Assembly: GCA_012798535.1 (NCBI GenBank)
Contig: JAAZMZ010000063.1
Location: 31,631-95,630, forward strand
DNA from: Leptolinea sp.
GTDB lineage: Bacteria; Chloroflexota; Anaerolineae; Anaerolineales; Anaerolineaceae
Direction of reading: 5' to 3'
Length of the DNA: 64,000 nt
The notes below the pieces were generated by a model. The model was given only the letters and a program-made list of their open reading frames with translations. It was not told the DNA's origin and searched no databases. Made by a program: the position numbers and the translations under genes. Numbering within the stretch: position 1 is the first letter of the stretch; the number at the start of each line of letters is the position of its first letter. Shown piece after piece: positions 41,624 through 50,787 of this stretch.

Positions 41624-44314
41624 TTATGACCGGATCATGGCTTCAAGAACAAACGGCAGCAGGCCTCCCCGTTCAAAATACTGGATCTCCAGTGGTGTAT
41701 CCAGACGACAGATCACCTGAAAATCTCGGGTTCCTCCAGATAGCTTGCAGGAGCGGACTCTGATTCTGATGCCGGGATATAGAGGATGCCCCTTCAGATC
41801 GAAATCCAGGATTTCTGTGCCGTCAAAACCCAATACCGCAGTGTTTTCACCCGGGAGGAATTGAAGGGGCAGGATGCCCATACCCGCGAGGTTGGAACGA
41901 TGGATACGCTCGAATGATTCGGCAATCACCGCTTTAACACCCAGCAGCATGGGACCTTTGGCAGCCCAATCGCGACTCGAACCGGTTCCATACTCTTTTC
42001 CGGCCAAAATGACCAGAGGCGTCTTTGTTCCGGCATACAATTCTGCAGCTTCAAATATTGTCATGAGATGGCCTTCCGGCCACATTCTAGTGAACCCGCC
42101 ATCCCGGTCGCCGGCTATCAGGTTGTGCAACCGCTGATTGGCAAATGTTCCCCGTGCCATGACTCGATCATTGCCGCGCCGCGAACCATATGAGTTAAAA
42201 TCGGCGGGATTAACTCCCAGACTCTTCAGATAAATCCCGGCAGGGGAATCTGTAGCGATGTTCCCGGCCGGGGAGATATGATCGGTTGTCACAGAATCCC
42301 CGAAGATCGCCAGTATTCGCGCATTTTCTATAGATGTGCCTCCCCCTTTTCTGCCTCTAACCAGATCGAAATAGGGCGGTTCCTGGATATACGTGGAGGA
42401 TGCCTCCCAGTGATAATCCGCACCGGATTGATCTTTAAGAGATCGCCATTCCGTATCCCCGCTGTACAGGTCAGAGTAGGCTGCAGTATACAGTTCCGCG
42501 GTAACAAATCTGCCTGATACCTCATCAATTTGTCCGCGGGTGGGCCAGATATCCTTCAAAAATACCGGTTGGCCGTTCTTCCCGGTTCCAATAGGTTCGC
42601 TTTCAAAATCGATATCCACCCGCCCGGCTAGAGCGTATGCCACAACCAACGGCGGCGAAGCCAGAAAGTTTGCCAGTGTATGCGGAGATACTCGGCCTTC
42701 AAAGTTCCGGTTCCCCGAAAGTACAGCCGCCGCCACCAGATTCCCCTGTTTGATGGCGTTCACAGTCTCCTCGGGCAAAGGTCCTGAATTGCCGATACAG
42801 GTCGCGCAACCAAAACCGGCCACCTGGAATCCAAGTATATCCAGATAGGTTTGCAGACCCGAAGAGCACAGGTAATCTGCCACCACCCGCGAACCGGGAG
42901 CCAGGCTAGTTTTTACCACGGCAGGCACTCGAAGTCCCGCTTCTACAGCGTTTTTAGCAAGCAGACCTGCTGCGAGCATGACTGTCGGGTTAGAAGTATT
43001 GGTGCAGGAGGTAATTGCTGCCAGAACCAGCGAACCGTGCCGCAAGACGGTGGTTTTTCCATCCGGCTGTCTCACCTCCACCTGGTTCGACAGCCTGTCG
43101 GTTGGCAATTCGTAACCACGGTCCGCCCGCGGGCGGACCAAAGATGCCGCGAATTCATTTTTCACCCGGCTCAGACCGATGCGGTCCTGTGGGCGTTTCG
43201 GTCCGGAGATGGAAGGCTTAACACTATCCAGATTAAATTCGATCACGGTGGAATAGTACGGATCCCGGCTCCGGGAGTTGCGCAGCAATCCCTGAGCGCT
43301 GAAATAGGCACGCGTCAACGCAACTTGTTCCTCAGATCTACCGGTAAGCCGCATGTATTGCAGCGTGAGGTCATCCACAGGGAAATATGACGTTGTCGCC
43401 CCGTTCTCCGGTGTCATATTGGCAATCATTGCGCGGTCAGCCAGACTCAGGTTATCCAGTCCGGGGCCAAAGTATTCCAGGAACTTGTTTACAACTCCGG
43501 TTTTACGCAGCAATTGGGTTAGTGTAAGTACTAGATCGGTCGGCATAAAACCCTCGCGTAATCTTCCTGTCAGGCGAATGCCGATCACATCGGGAGTCAG
43601 AAGTTCCACAGGTTGATCCAGCATGGCTGCGATGGCTTCGATTCCACCCACGCCCCATCCCAGCACTCCCAGTCCGTTGATCATGGTGGTGTGCGAATCC
43701 GTGCCCAGGACAGAATCGGGGAAGACCAGAGATAGATCTCCGCCTAAGGTTTGAACAACCGGAGATAACCGCTCCAGGTTGATCTGGTGAATGATCCCCC
43801 GCGATGGAGGAACGATTCGCAGATTCTGAAACGCCTGCTGCGCCCAGCGCAGAAATTCATAACGTTCACGGTTGCGTTCGAACTCTTTTTTAATATTTCT
43901 TGCCAGGGCATCCGGCATTCCTGCAAAATCCATTTGAATGGAATGATCAATGACAAGATCAACCGGAATGACCGGATTGATATGCGAGGGATCACCTCCC
44001 CGGCGTTTTGTTTCCGCACGCATGGCCGCCAGATCGACCAGCACCGGTACACCGGTGAAATCCTGCAACACAACTCTGGCCGGGTAAAAAGCCAGTGGAC
44101 GGCGGTCTTTTTCTTCCGGTTTCCAATCCGCCAGGGCTTCCACATCCTGTTGTTTTATCGATATCCCATCGCATTTCCTCAGCGCGGCTTCCAGCAAAAT
44201 CCGGATGCAATAGGGAAGACGCGTGACCTGTTCACCGGCCTGCGCAAGAGGGAAGTAGGAATACTCCCGTCCGTTGATGACTAACTGTTGTTTTGAGAAT
44301 GGGTTGTGTTTCAT
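41624..44314 (-). CDS. acnA: Aconitate hydratase A
   Basis: An 896-residue 4Fe-4S enzyme interconverting citrate and isocitrate. AcnA/IRP1 signatures: LQDFTGVPVLVDLAAMR, DHSIQMDFAG, the cluster cysteines in AITSCTNTSNP and GFGCATCIGNSGPLP, and the swivel-domain AGKEYGTGSSRDWAAKGP. Length and order match AcnA. It lies nine bases after isocitrate dehydrogenase on the minus strand, so the two are cotranscribed. Confidence 0.97.
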   Translation of the reverse strand: MKHNPFSKQQLVINGREYSYFPLAQAGEQVTRLPYCIRILLEAALRKCDGISIKQQDVEALADWKPEEKDRRPLAFYPARVVLQDFTGVPVLVDLAAMRAETKRRGGDPSHINPVIPVDLVIDHSIQMDFAGMPDALARNIKKEFERNRERYEFLRWAQQAFQNLRIVPPSRGIIHQINLERLSPVVQTLGGDLSLVFPDSVLGTDSHTTMINGLGVLGWGVGGIEAIAAMLDQPVELLTPDVIGIRLTGRLREGFMPTDLVLTLTQLLRKTGVVNKFLEYFGPGLDNLSLADRAMIANMTPENGATTSYFPVDDLTLQYMRLTGRSEEQVALTRAYFSAQGLLRNSRSRDPYYSTVIEFNLDSVKPSISGPKRPQDRIGLSRVKNEFAASLVRPRADRGYELPTDRLSNQVEVRQPDGKTTVLRHGSLVLAAITSCTNTSNPTVMLAAGLLAKNAVEAGLRVPAVVKTSLAPGSRVVADYLCSSGLQTYLDILGFQVAGFGCATCIGNSGPLPEETVNAIKQGNLVAAAVLSGNRNFEGRVSPHTLANFLASPPLVVAYALAGRVDIDFESEPIGTGKNGQPVFLKDIWPTRGQIDEVSGRFVTAELYTAAYSDLYSGDTEWRSLKDQSGADYHWEASSTYIQEPPYFDLVRGRKGGGTSIENARILAIFGDSVTTDHISPAGNIATDSPAGIYLKSLGVNPADFNSYGSRRGNDRVMARGTFANQRLHNLIAGDRDGGFTRMWPEGHLMTIFEAAELYAGTKTPLVILAGKEYGTGSSRDWAAKGPMLLGVKAVIAESFERIHRSNLAGMGILPLQFLPGENTAVLGFDGTEILDFDLKGHPLYPGIRIRVRSCKLSGGTRDFQVICRLDTPLEIQYFERGGLLPFVLEAMIRS

Positions 44315-44323
44315 TGTTGATCC

Positions 44324-45619
44324 TTAACTCATTGATCTGATCATCGCTTCGGCAAAACCATCTGTCGAAACCAGAGTGGCATCAGGGATGAGACGGTGAA
44401 TATCAAAAGTGACCGTCCGCGCCGCAAGCGCCCCTTCCAGCCCTTTAATCACCAGGTCAGCCGCTTCCGACCATCCCAGGTACCGCAGCATCATTTCTCC
44501 AGATAGGATCAGAGAAGATGGATTGGCTTTATTCAGATTGGCGAAGAGCGGTGCCGTGCCATGCGTGGCTTCGAATACTGCCGCGCCGGTTTCGTCATTC
44601 ATGTTGGCTCCCGGGGCAATCCCCACACCGCCCACCTGGGCTGCCAGCGCATCAGACAGATAATCACCGTTCAAATTCGGAGTGGCAATCACGTCAAACT
44701 CACGTGGCCGGGTAAGCGCAGCTTCGAAAACTGCGTCGGCAATCATATCGCGAACAAATATCTTGCCGGATGTTTCCGCTTCCTTTTTTTTACGGTTGGC
44801 TGCCTCTTCGCCCGCCTCTGCTTTAATGCTTTCCCACTGAAGCTGGGTGAAGACCTGCTCTCCATACTCCTCTTCTGCGGCCGCATATCCCCATTTACGG
44901 AATCCACCTTCGGTGAACTTCATGATATTTCCTTTGTGCATCAATGTGACGGATTTCCGTTTATTCTTCAGGGCATACTTGATCGCTGAGACCACCAACC
45001 GACGGCTGCCTTCAGAGGATATCGGTTTAATTCCATAGGCAGTGGTTTCAGGAAAGCGCACTTTTTTGAACTGGGACGGGAAATTCTCCGCCAGCAGGGA
45101 AGAGAACTTTTCATTCTCCTCCGATCCCAATTCGAATTCAATACCGGCATATACATCTTCTGTGTTTTCTCTGAAAATGACCATGTCAACAAATTCTGGG
45201 TGAACGACTGGTGCCGGCAGTCCTTTGAACCAGCGAACCGGCCTCTGGCAAACATACAGGTCTAGCTCTTTCCGCAGCGCCACATTCAGCGAGCGGGCGC
45301 CCCCGCCCACAGGAGTTCCCATGGGGCCTTTCATTCCGACCAGACAATCTCGGAAAGCCTGGAGTGTTTCTTCCGGCAGACCGTTTCCCACCAACCGGAC
45401 GGCTTTTTCCCCGGCGAGAACTTCCTTCCAGATCAGGGATCGGTTACCTTTATAGGCTTTTTCTACAGCACGATTCAACACAATCCGCGCTGCCCGCCAG
45501 ATATCCGCACCGATTCCATCTCCTTCAATAAATGGAATGATAGGATTGTCTGGAACGATCAACCGGGTATTTTCACAGTGGATCCTCTGGCCATTCTGCT
45601 TGTTGTCTGTTGTCTCCAT
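44324..45619 (-). CDS. icd: Isocitrate dehydrogenase (NADP type)
   Basis: A 431-residue homodimeric enzyme converting isocitrate to 2-oxoglutarate. Motifs: [55 protein letters not shown], and the metal-binding [16 protein letters not shown]. The NADP-favouring pattern of the E. coli-like type I enzymes seems present. A purine-rich AAAGGT precedes the ATG. First gene of the icd-acnA operon, divergent from iclR-citrate synthase. Confidence 0.95.
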   Translation of the reverse strand: METTDNKQNGQRIHCENTRLIVPDNPIIPFIEGDGIGADIWRAARIVLNRAVEKAYKGNRSLIWKEVLAGEKAVRLVGNGLPEETLQAFRDCLVGMKGPMGTPVGGGARSLNVALRKELDLYVCQRPVRWFKGLPAPVVHPEFVDMVIFRENTEDVYAGIEFELGSEENEKFSSLLAENFPSQFKKVRFPETTAYGIKPISSEGSRRLVVSAIKYALKNKRKSVTLMHKGNIMKFTEGGFRKWGYAAAEEEYGEQVFTQLQWESIKAEAGEEAANRKKKEAETSGKIFVRDMIADAVFEAALTRPREFDVIATPNLNGDYLSDALAAQVGGVGIAPGANMNDETGAAVFEATHGTAPLFANLNKANPSSLILSGEMMLRYLGWSEAADLVIKGLEGALAARTVTFDIHRLIPDATLVSTDGFAEAMIRSMS

Positions 45620-45673
45620 ACCTTTGTCCTCATTTCGATAATGGGTAATAAAAAGATTACCCGAAGTTAACCC

Positions 45674-45703
45674 TTGACGGTCTTCAAAATATCCATCTAT
45701 AAT
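45674..45703 (+). promoter_or_regulatory. Sigma70-type promoter of iclR-citrate synthase operon
   Basis: TTGACG (45674-45679), an 18-base spacer and a perfect TATAAT (45698-45703), about 40 bases before the IclR ATG. Confidence 0.85.
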
Positions 45704-45716
45704 ACTATCAGATAGC

Positions 45717-45729
45717 GGGACGCTGTCCC
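45717..45729. promoter_or_regulatory. Putative IclR operator
   Basis: GGGAC-GCT-GTCCC inverted repeat in the initially transcribed region, between the promoter and the IclR start. Possibly an autoregulatory site. Confidence 0.55.
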
Positions 45730-45745
45730 TATTAATGAGACAATA

Positions 45746-46534
45746 ATGGACAATGAAGTCTCTCCCATTCTGAACAGAGCAGTAGCCATTCTGGATTGCT
45801 TCAACCAGGACAGGCCGGAGATTGGTGTGCGTGAAGCTGCCCGTCTGGTGGGATTGTCCAGCAGCGCCACCGGTCGGCTGATGGCATCCCTGCGGAATCT
45901 GGGCATCTTAAGCCAGAATTCAGAAAGCAAAGCCTACAGCCTGGGTCCCCGTGTGTTGACCTGGGCGGGAGTATACACCGCCACCCTCGATCTGAGAAAG
46001 CGCGCTCTTCCTTTCCTTGAAGAGTTGTATGTATCCACAAACGAAACCATCAGCCTGTACATTCTACAGGGAAGCGACCGTATCTGTGTAGAACGGTTGG
46101 AAAGCGCTCAAACCGTGCGCATTGTTGCCCGTATTGGCCGCCGGTTGCCTCTCTATGCCGGATCTGCCGGTAAGGTATTGCTGGCCTTTTTGCCTTCAGA
46201 CCGGCTTCGTGAGATCCTTCCCTCTCTTAAGATGGAACCCCTTACCCCCAACACGATTACGGATCGTTCCCGCCTGGAACATGAACTTGTTACCATCCGT
46301 AAGAATGGATTTGCCGTCAGTCACGGCGAATGGATTTCCGATGCCAGCGGCATTGCCGCTGCCATCTTCGATCAATTTAATGAACCGGTCGGAGCTATCA
46401 GCATTTCCGGCCCGACACAGCGTTTCACCAGCCGTGTAATCGAGTTGTTCACACCGCCGCTGATCCATGCCGCTGTTGAGATTTCCCGTGACATGGGCTA
46501 CCGCGGACCTTTCCCACCCAAGTTTCCGGAGTAG
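45746..46534 (+). CDS. IclR-family regulator
   Basis: A 262-residue regulator. Winged helix-turn-helix at about 8-65 ([42 protein letters not shown]) and the C-terminal IclR ligand-binding domain (about 80-250: [42 protein letters not shown]). IclR proteins sense small acids such as glyoxylate or pyruvate. Its place between icd-acnA and citrate synthase, with a palindrome next to the shared promoter gap, suggests control of this TCA cluster. Citrate synthase starts three bases after its stop. Confidence 0.93.
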   Translation: MDNEVSPILNRAVAILDCFNQDRPEIGVREAARLVGLSSSATGRLMASLRNLGILSQNSESKAYSLGPRVLTWAGVYTATLDLRKRALPFLEELYVSTNETISLYILQGSDRICVERLESAQTVRIVARIGRRLPLYAGSAGKVLLAFLPSDRLREILPSLKMEPLTPNTITDRSRLEHELVTIRKNGFAVSHGEWISDASGIAAAIFDQFNEPVGAISISGPTQRFTSRVIELFTPPLIHAAVEISRDMGYRGPFPPKFPE

Positions 46535-46537
46535 AAC

Positions 46538-47866
46538 ATGATCCTTCATGACCGCATTGCTGAAATTCTGCCCGACTGGCGTAATCGGGTCAATCGTCTG
46601 GTCACAGAACACAGGGACTTTAAAGTGTGCGACGTGACCATCAGCCAGATATATCAGGGAATTCGCGGTGTTCAGATCCAGGTTGCGGATATCTCCTATG
46701 TAGATCCATACGAAGGTATCCGGCTGCGTGGATACACCATTCCAGAAGTGCTTGAAAAGCTGCCCCGTCTACCGGGTTGTGAGTTTCCCATGGCCGGAGG
46801 TCTCTATTTTCTTTTGATGGCCGACGCGCTGCCAACATTTGAAGAGGCCATGGAAGTTGAAAACGAGTGGAAGAAACACATGGAGATCCCTCGACACGTA
46901 GTCAATATGATCCATTCCATGCCCAGAGAAACCCACCCAATGACATTGTTCTCTCAGGCCATCATGGCATTGCAGGTGGATTCGATCTTTGCCCGTCAGT
47001 ATTTGGATGGCCTGACCAAAACCGATTACTGGAAACCCACTCTGGATGATTCGATCCGGTTGACGGCCAAGCTGCCCTCACTGGCCGCCATTATATACAA
47101 CTGGAAATACCGCAACGGCGAGATCAATGCTCCCAATCCAGACCTGGATTGGAGTGGAAATTTCGCCTATATGATAGAAAATCCGAACAATCACGAATAC
47201 GAAGAACTCTGCCGCCTGTTCTTCCTGCTGCACTCGGATCATGAAGGCGCCAATGTGTCAGCCCACACAGCCCACCTGGTCAATTCAGCCCTGTCGGATA
47301 TCTATCTGACTTCGGCCGCCGCCATGAATGGTTTGGCAGGTCCTCTGCATGGCCTGGCTAATCAGGAATGCCTGCGTTGGCTGTTGAAGGTCTACAACAG
47401 TTTTGAATCCTTTCCCTCCAAAGATGAACTAGCTGACTTTGCCCGTCGGGAATTAAAATCCGGGCGGGTGATCCCCGGTTATGGCCATGCCGTTCTGCGC
47501 ACCACAGATCCCCGCTTCACCGCTCAGTTTGAGTTCGCCAGGAAGTATCTCCCGGATGACGAGCTATATCAACTGGTGTGCCGGATCTACGAAGTGCTGC
47601 CGGATATCTTGAAAGAAACCGGTAAAATAAAAAATCCCTATCCCAATGTGGATGCCATCAACGGCACTCTGCAATATCATTACGGGGTGCGTGAGTTTGA
47701 TTTCTACACCGTGTTGTTCGGAGTTTCACGTATTCTGGGCATCACGGCGCACGCCGTCTGGGCACGTGCGTTGAATAAACCTATCGAACGGCCAAAATCG
47801 TTGACCACAGCTATGCTTGAGGAAAGGGTTGCCGGCAAACCAGATACCATTGAAGTTGCAATGTGA
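46538..47866 (+). CDS. Citrate synthase, eukaryotic (mitochondrial) type
   Basis: A 442-residue enzyme condensing oxaloacetate and acetyl-CoA. Active-site residues lie in NGLAGPLHGLANQE, SGRVIPGYGHAVLRTTDPRF and YPNVDAINGTL. These segments, and FYTVLFGVSRILG and NKPIERPKSLTT, follow the mitochondrial/eukaryotic citrate synthase pattern more closely than bacterial GltA. The long N-terminal part (RGYTIPEVLEKLP) also fits that subgroup. It lies in an operon after iclR and before proB (GTGA/ATG overlap at 47863). Confidence 0.94.
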   Translation: MILHDRIAEILPDWRNRVNRLVTEHRDFKVCDVTISQIYQGIRGVQIQVADISYVDPYEGIRLRGYTIPEVLEKLPRLPGCEFPMAGGLYFLLMADALPTFEEAMEVENEWKKHMEIPRHVVNMIHSMPRETHPMTLFSQAIMALQVDSIFARQYLDGLTKTDYWKPTLDDSIRLTAKLPSLAAIIYNWKYRNGEINAPNPDLDWSGNFAYMIENPNNHEYEELCRLFFLLHSDHEGANVSAHTAHLVNSALSDIYLTSAAAMNGLAGPLHGLANQECLRWLLKVYNSFESFPSKDELADFARRELKSGRVIPGYGHAVLRTTDPRFTAQFEFARKYLPDDELYQLVCRIYEVLPDILKETGKIKNPYPNVDAINGTLQYHYGVREFDFYTVLFGVSRILGITAHAVWARALNKPIERPKSLTTAMLEERVAGKPDTIEVAM

Positions 47867-49005
47867 GGCCTATGGATGTAGATCGGATTGTCATAAAAGT
47901 TGGCTCCTCTTCACTGACCGCCGGGACTTCACGGTTATCCATTCCTCGCATCTTTGACATTACCCGTCAGATTATCCAGTTGAAAGAAAGAGGAGCACAG
48001 GTCGCGCTGGTCACATCTGGTGCTATTGCCGCCGGACGTGAAGCCATGAGCCTGACTGAAGCACCGCGGTTCACACCCGGTAAACAAATGCTGGCAGCCA
48101 TCGGCCAACCACGGTTGATCGCATTCTATGACCAGTTCTTCCGTATGTTCGGCCAGCTCAGCGCGCAAATCCTGTTGACCCGCGATGATCTGACCAACCG
48201 CAACCGTTACCTCAACGCTCGGGGAACCATCGAAGGGTTGTTGGAGGGAGGAGTTGTTCCGATTATTAATGAAAATGACACGGTTGCCACTGATGAGATC
48301 CGTTTTGGCGATAACGACAACCTTTGCGCGCTGGTTGCCAGCCTGATTGAAGCGGACCTGCTGATGCTGCTCACCGATCAGGCCGGGCTTTACACCGGTG
48401 ATCCCCGGAAAGACGGGAACGCCCGTCTGATCCGCCGGATAGATCAGGCCGAAATTCCACAGGAATACTGGGAAGCAGCCGGCGGTTCCAATACCGGACT
48501 GGGCACCGGCGGGATGATCACAAAATTACGGGCCGCCGACCTGGCACGCCGGGCGGGTGTGCGGGTGATGATCCTTTCAGGTTCAGAACCGGATGTGATA
48601 TTGAAAGCGGCAAATGGCGAAGAAATGGGAACCCTGTTTCCTCCGCTTGTTTCCAAATTGGAAAGCCGCAAGCGCTTTCTACTGGCAGGCAAGCGAGGCG
48701 GCGGTATATTATCCATAGATGAAGGTGCGACACTGGCTTTACGAAAGGGGGGCAGTCTTCTTCCGGTGGGCATCCGCGGAGTGCAGGGCTGCTTCTCACG
48801 CGGTGCCACCGTGCGAATAGTGGACCTGGCAGGCTCTGAGGTAGCTGTGGGTATGACCAACTACGATGCGGAAGACCTGCGCAAAATCATGGGTCGCCGG
48901 TCGGATGAGATCGATGAAATCCTGGGATACACAGAAGGTGATGAAGCTGTTCATCACAATAACATGCTGCTGCTAAAACCGGCTTTAAAACGGCAGAAAG
49001 GTTAA
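47863..49005 (+). CDS. proB: Glutamate 5-kinase
   Basis: A protein of 377-380 residues that phosphorylates glutamate, the first step of proline synthesis. Amino-acid kinase domain with IVIKVGSSSL, VTSGAIAAGRE, INENDTVATDEIRFGDNDNL and LLTDQAGLYTGDPRKD, then a C-terminal PUA domain (about 280-370). Start may be GTG 47863 overlapping the citrate synthase stop, or ATG 47872 (MDVDRIVIK), the more usual length. proA follows four bases later; proC is not in the window. Confidence 0.96.
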   Translation: MRPMDVDRIVIKVGSSSLTAGTSRLSIPRIFDITRQIIQLKERGAQVALVTSGAIAAGREAMSLTEAPRFTPGKQMLAAIGQPRLIAFYDQFFRMFGQLSAQILLTRDDLTNRNRYLNARGTIEGLLEGGVVPIINENDTVATDEIRFGDNDNLCALVASLIEADLLMLLTDQAGLYTGDPRKDGNARLIRRIDQAEIPQEYWEAAGGSNTGLGTGGMITKLRAADLARRAGVRVMILSGSEPDVILKAANGEEMGTLFPPLVSKLESRKRFLLAGKRGGGILSIDEGATLALRKGGSLLPVGIRGVQGCFSRGATVRIVDLAGSEVAVGMTNYDAEDLRKIMGRRSDEIDEILGYTEGDEAVHHNNMLLLKPALKRQKG

Positions 49006-49009
49006 TATT

Positions 49010-50278
49010 ATGCCAACCACTTCTCCTCTTGCACTGGCGCAGGCGGCGCGGACTGCCTTTCATACACTGGCAACATCCGGAACCTCTCAACGCGAAACTG
49101 CGCTAAACGCCATTGCCAATGAGATCGAATCAAGCCGTGATCTTATACTGTCTGCCAATAAAAAGGATGTTGAGAACGGCACGAATACCGGTCTCGCGGC
49201 AGCGTTCATTGACCGCCTGATGCTCAACGAAGAACGCCTGGGTTGGATAATCACTGATCTGCGGCATGTCGCCGCCCTGCCGGATCCGGTGGGTGAAATA
49301 TTCGATGAACAGGTCATGCCCAACGGGCTTAAGATCAGAAAGCAGCGCGTCCCGCTGGGTGTTCTGGCAGTCATATACGAAGCCCGCCCCAATGTCACCG
49401 TCGACGCTGCCGGTTTGGCGATTAAATCCGGAAATGCCGTCATTCTGCGGGGCAGCAGTGAAACATTAAATTCCAATCGGGCGCTTGTTTCAGCCATAAA
49501 AAAGGGTCTGGCCGCATCCGGTTTACCGGAAGGCGGTGTTCAATTCGTGGACAGTCCAAGCCGTGAGCTGGTTCTTGAAATGCTGAAACTGCATGATGAG
49601 ATCGATATGATCATTCCGCGCGGTGGTTCCGCGCTTCACAATTTCTGTCGTGAAAACAGCCTGATACCGGTGATCACTGGCGGGATCGGGATCTGCCATT
49701 TGTACGTTGATGCCAGCGCCGATCTTGAGAGAGCATTACCGGTGATTCGCAATGCGAAAATTCAACGTCCCAGTGTGTGCAACGCGTTGGATACCCTGCT
49801 GGTGCACAACTCTGTGGCGGCCAGATTCATACCCCGTGTGGTGGATACTCTAGCCCGGGACGGCGTATCTTTCCGGGTGGACGAAAAATCTGCCCGATGT
49901 CTGCCCGATCTGCTTCCGAAGTTTGTTCAAATCGCAAAAGACCATGATTTTGACACCGAATGGCTGTCCCTGGTGCTGGGGATCAGGGTTGTAAGCAGCC
50001 TGGATGAAGCCATAGAGCATATAGCCGTCCACTCAACAGCACATTCAGACGGCATTTTGACCGAAGACGCGGACAATGCCGCCGCCTTCATCGCACGGGT
50101 GGATTCGGCAGCCGTGTATGTAAATGCCAGTACACGTTTCACCGACGGTTCGCAGTTGGGATTGGGCGCCGAGGTGGCCATATCCACACAGCGGCTGCAC
50201 GCCCGCGGCCCTATGGCCTTGCGTGAGTTGACCACATATAAATGGGTGATCCAGGGAGATTATCACGCCCGTCCGTAG
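49010..50278 (+). CDS. proA: Gamma-glutamyl phosphate reductase
   Basis: A 422-residue aldehyde dehydrogenase-superfamily enzyme making glutamate-5-semialdehyde from the ProB product. Motifs: RVPLGVLAVIYEARPNVTVDAAGLAIKSGN..ILRG, the catalytic Cys in RPSVCNALDTLL, and the ASTRFTDGSQLGLGAEVAISTQRLHARGP end. Length is normal. Last gene of the iclR-citrate synthase-proB-proA run; a hairpin with poly-A/T follows. Confidence 0.97.
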   Translation: MPTTSPLALAQAARTAFHTLATSGTSQRETALNAIANEIESSRDLILSANKKDVENGTNTGLAAAFIDRLMLNEERLGWIITDLRHVAALPDPVGEIFDEQVMPNGLKIRKQRVPLGVLAVIYEARPNVTVDAAGLAIKSGNAVILRGSSETLNSNRALVSAIKKGLAASGLPEGGVQFVDSPSRELVLEMLKLHDEIDMIIPRGGSALHNFCRENSLIPVITGGIGICHLYVDASADLERALPVIRNAKIQRPSVCNALDTLLVHNSVAARFIPRVVDTLARDGVSFRVDEKSARCLPDLLPKFVQIAKDHDFDTEWLSLVLGIRVVSSLDEAIEHIAVHSTAHSDGILTEDADNAAAFIARVDSAAVYVNASTRFTDGSQLGLGAEVAISTQRLHARGPMALRELTTYKWVIQGDYHARP

Positions 50279-50335
50279 CGATCTTCCACATGGTTCCCCC
50301 TGACGCTTAAAAACCGGTTAATAATCGATTTTTAT

Positions 50336-50385
50336 AAAAAAAAGGTGCAAGCAGCCGGGTGAGGGGGGCACCCGTCCGCTTGCAC
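50336..50385. terminator. Terminator between proA and glycine-zipper peptide
   Basis: A two-part stem: GTGCAAGC (50345-50352) with GCTTGCAC (50378-50385) and inner CGGGTG with CACCCG. The adjacent A run at 50336-50343 gives a T tract on the minus strand, so it ends the minus-strand gene and probably proA too. Confidence 0.75.
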
Positions 50386-50456
50386 TTCCATCTTATCAGA
50401 TGTTGGCGATAAAGCAATAGACTTTACAATGTTGTTCAGTGATGACAATCACCTTT

Positions 50457-50633
50457 TTAGAAGATCAAAGCGATCAGTCCGATAGGCAGCAGGATGAGCA
50501 AGAAAATCGTCAGTAATAATCCACCCACGCAGCCCAGGATACCTACAACCAGTCCGATCACACCTCCGATAATGCCGAGGATCAGTCCGATCAATCCCAC
50601 GATAAGGTCAAAAACAAATTTTATCAATCCCAT
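50457..50633 (-). CDS. Small glycine-zipper membrane peptide
   Basis: A 58-residue, almost entirely hydrophobic protein with glycines spaced every three to four residues (LIGLILGIIGGVIGLVVGILG) and a central cysteine, likely forming one or two membrane helices. AAGGAG is well placed before the ATG at 50633. Family unknown; similar peptides are annotated as uncharacterised membrane proteins. Alone on its strand, divergent from the P-loop protein gene. Confidence 0.65.
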   Translation of the reverse strand: MGLIKFVFDLIVGLIGLILGIIGGVIGLVVGILGCVGGLLLTIFLLILLPIGLIALIF

Positions 50634-50787
50634 GGTTCGCTCCTTGAATTCGTTACATATACTTATACGGAGATCATGGTGAAAGGTTTCATACATCATC
50701 AATATCAAATTTCCAGGTTTAGCCTGATCTTCAGGACTATAATTGCTTAGTTTATCGGCCAATGAATGCCAGAGGAGATCCATCACA

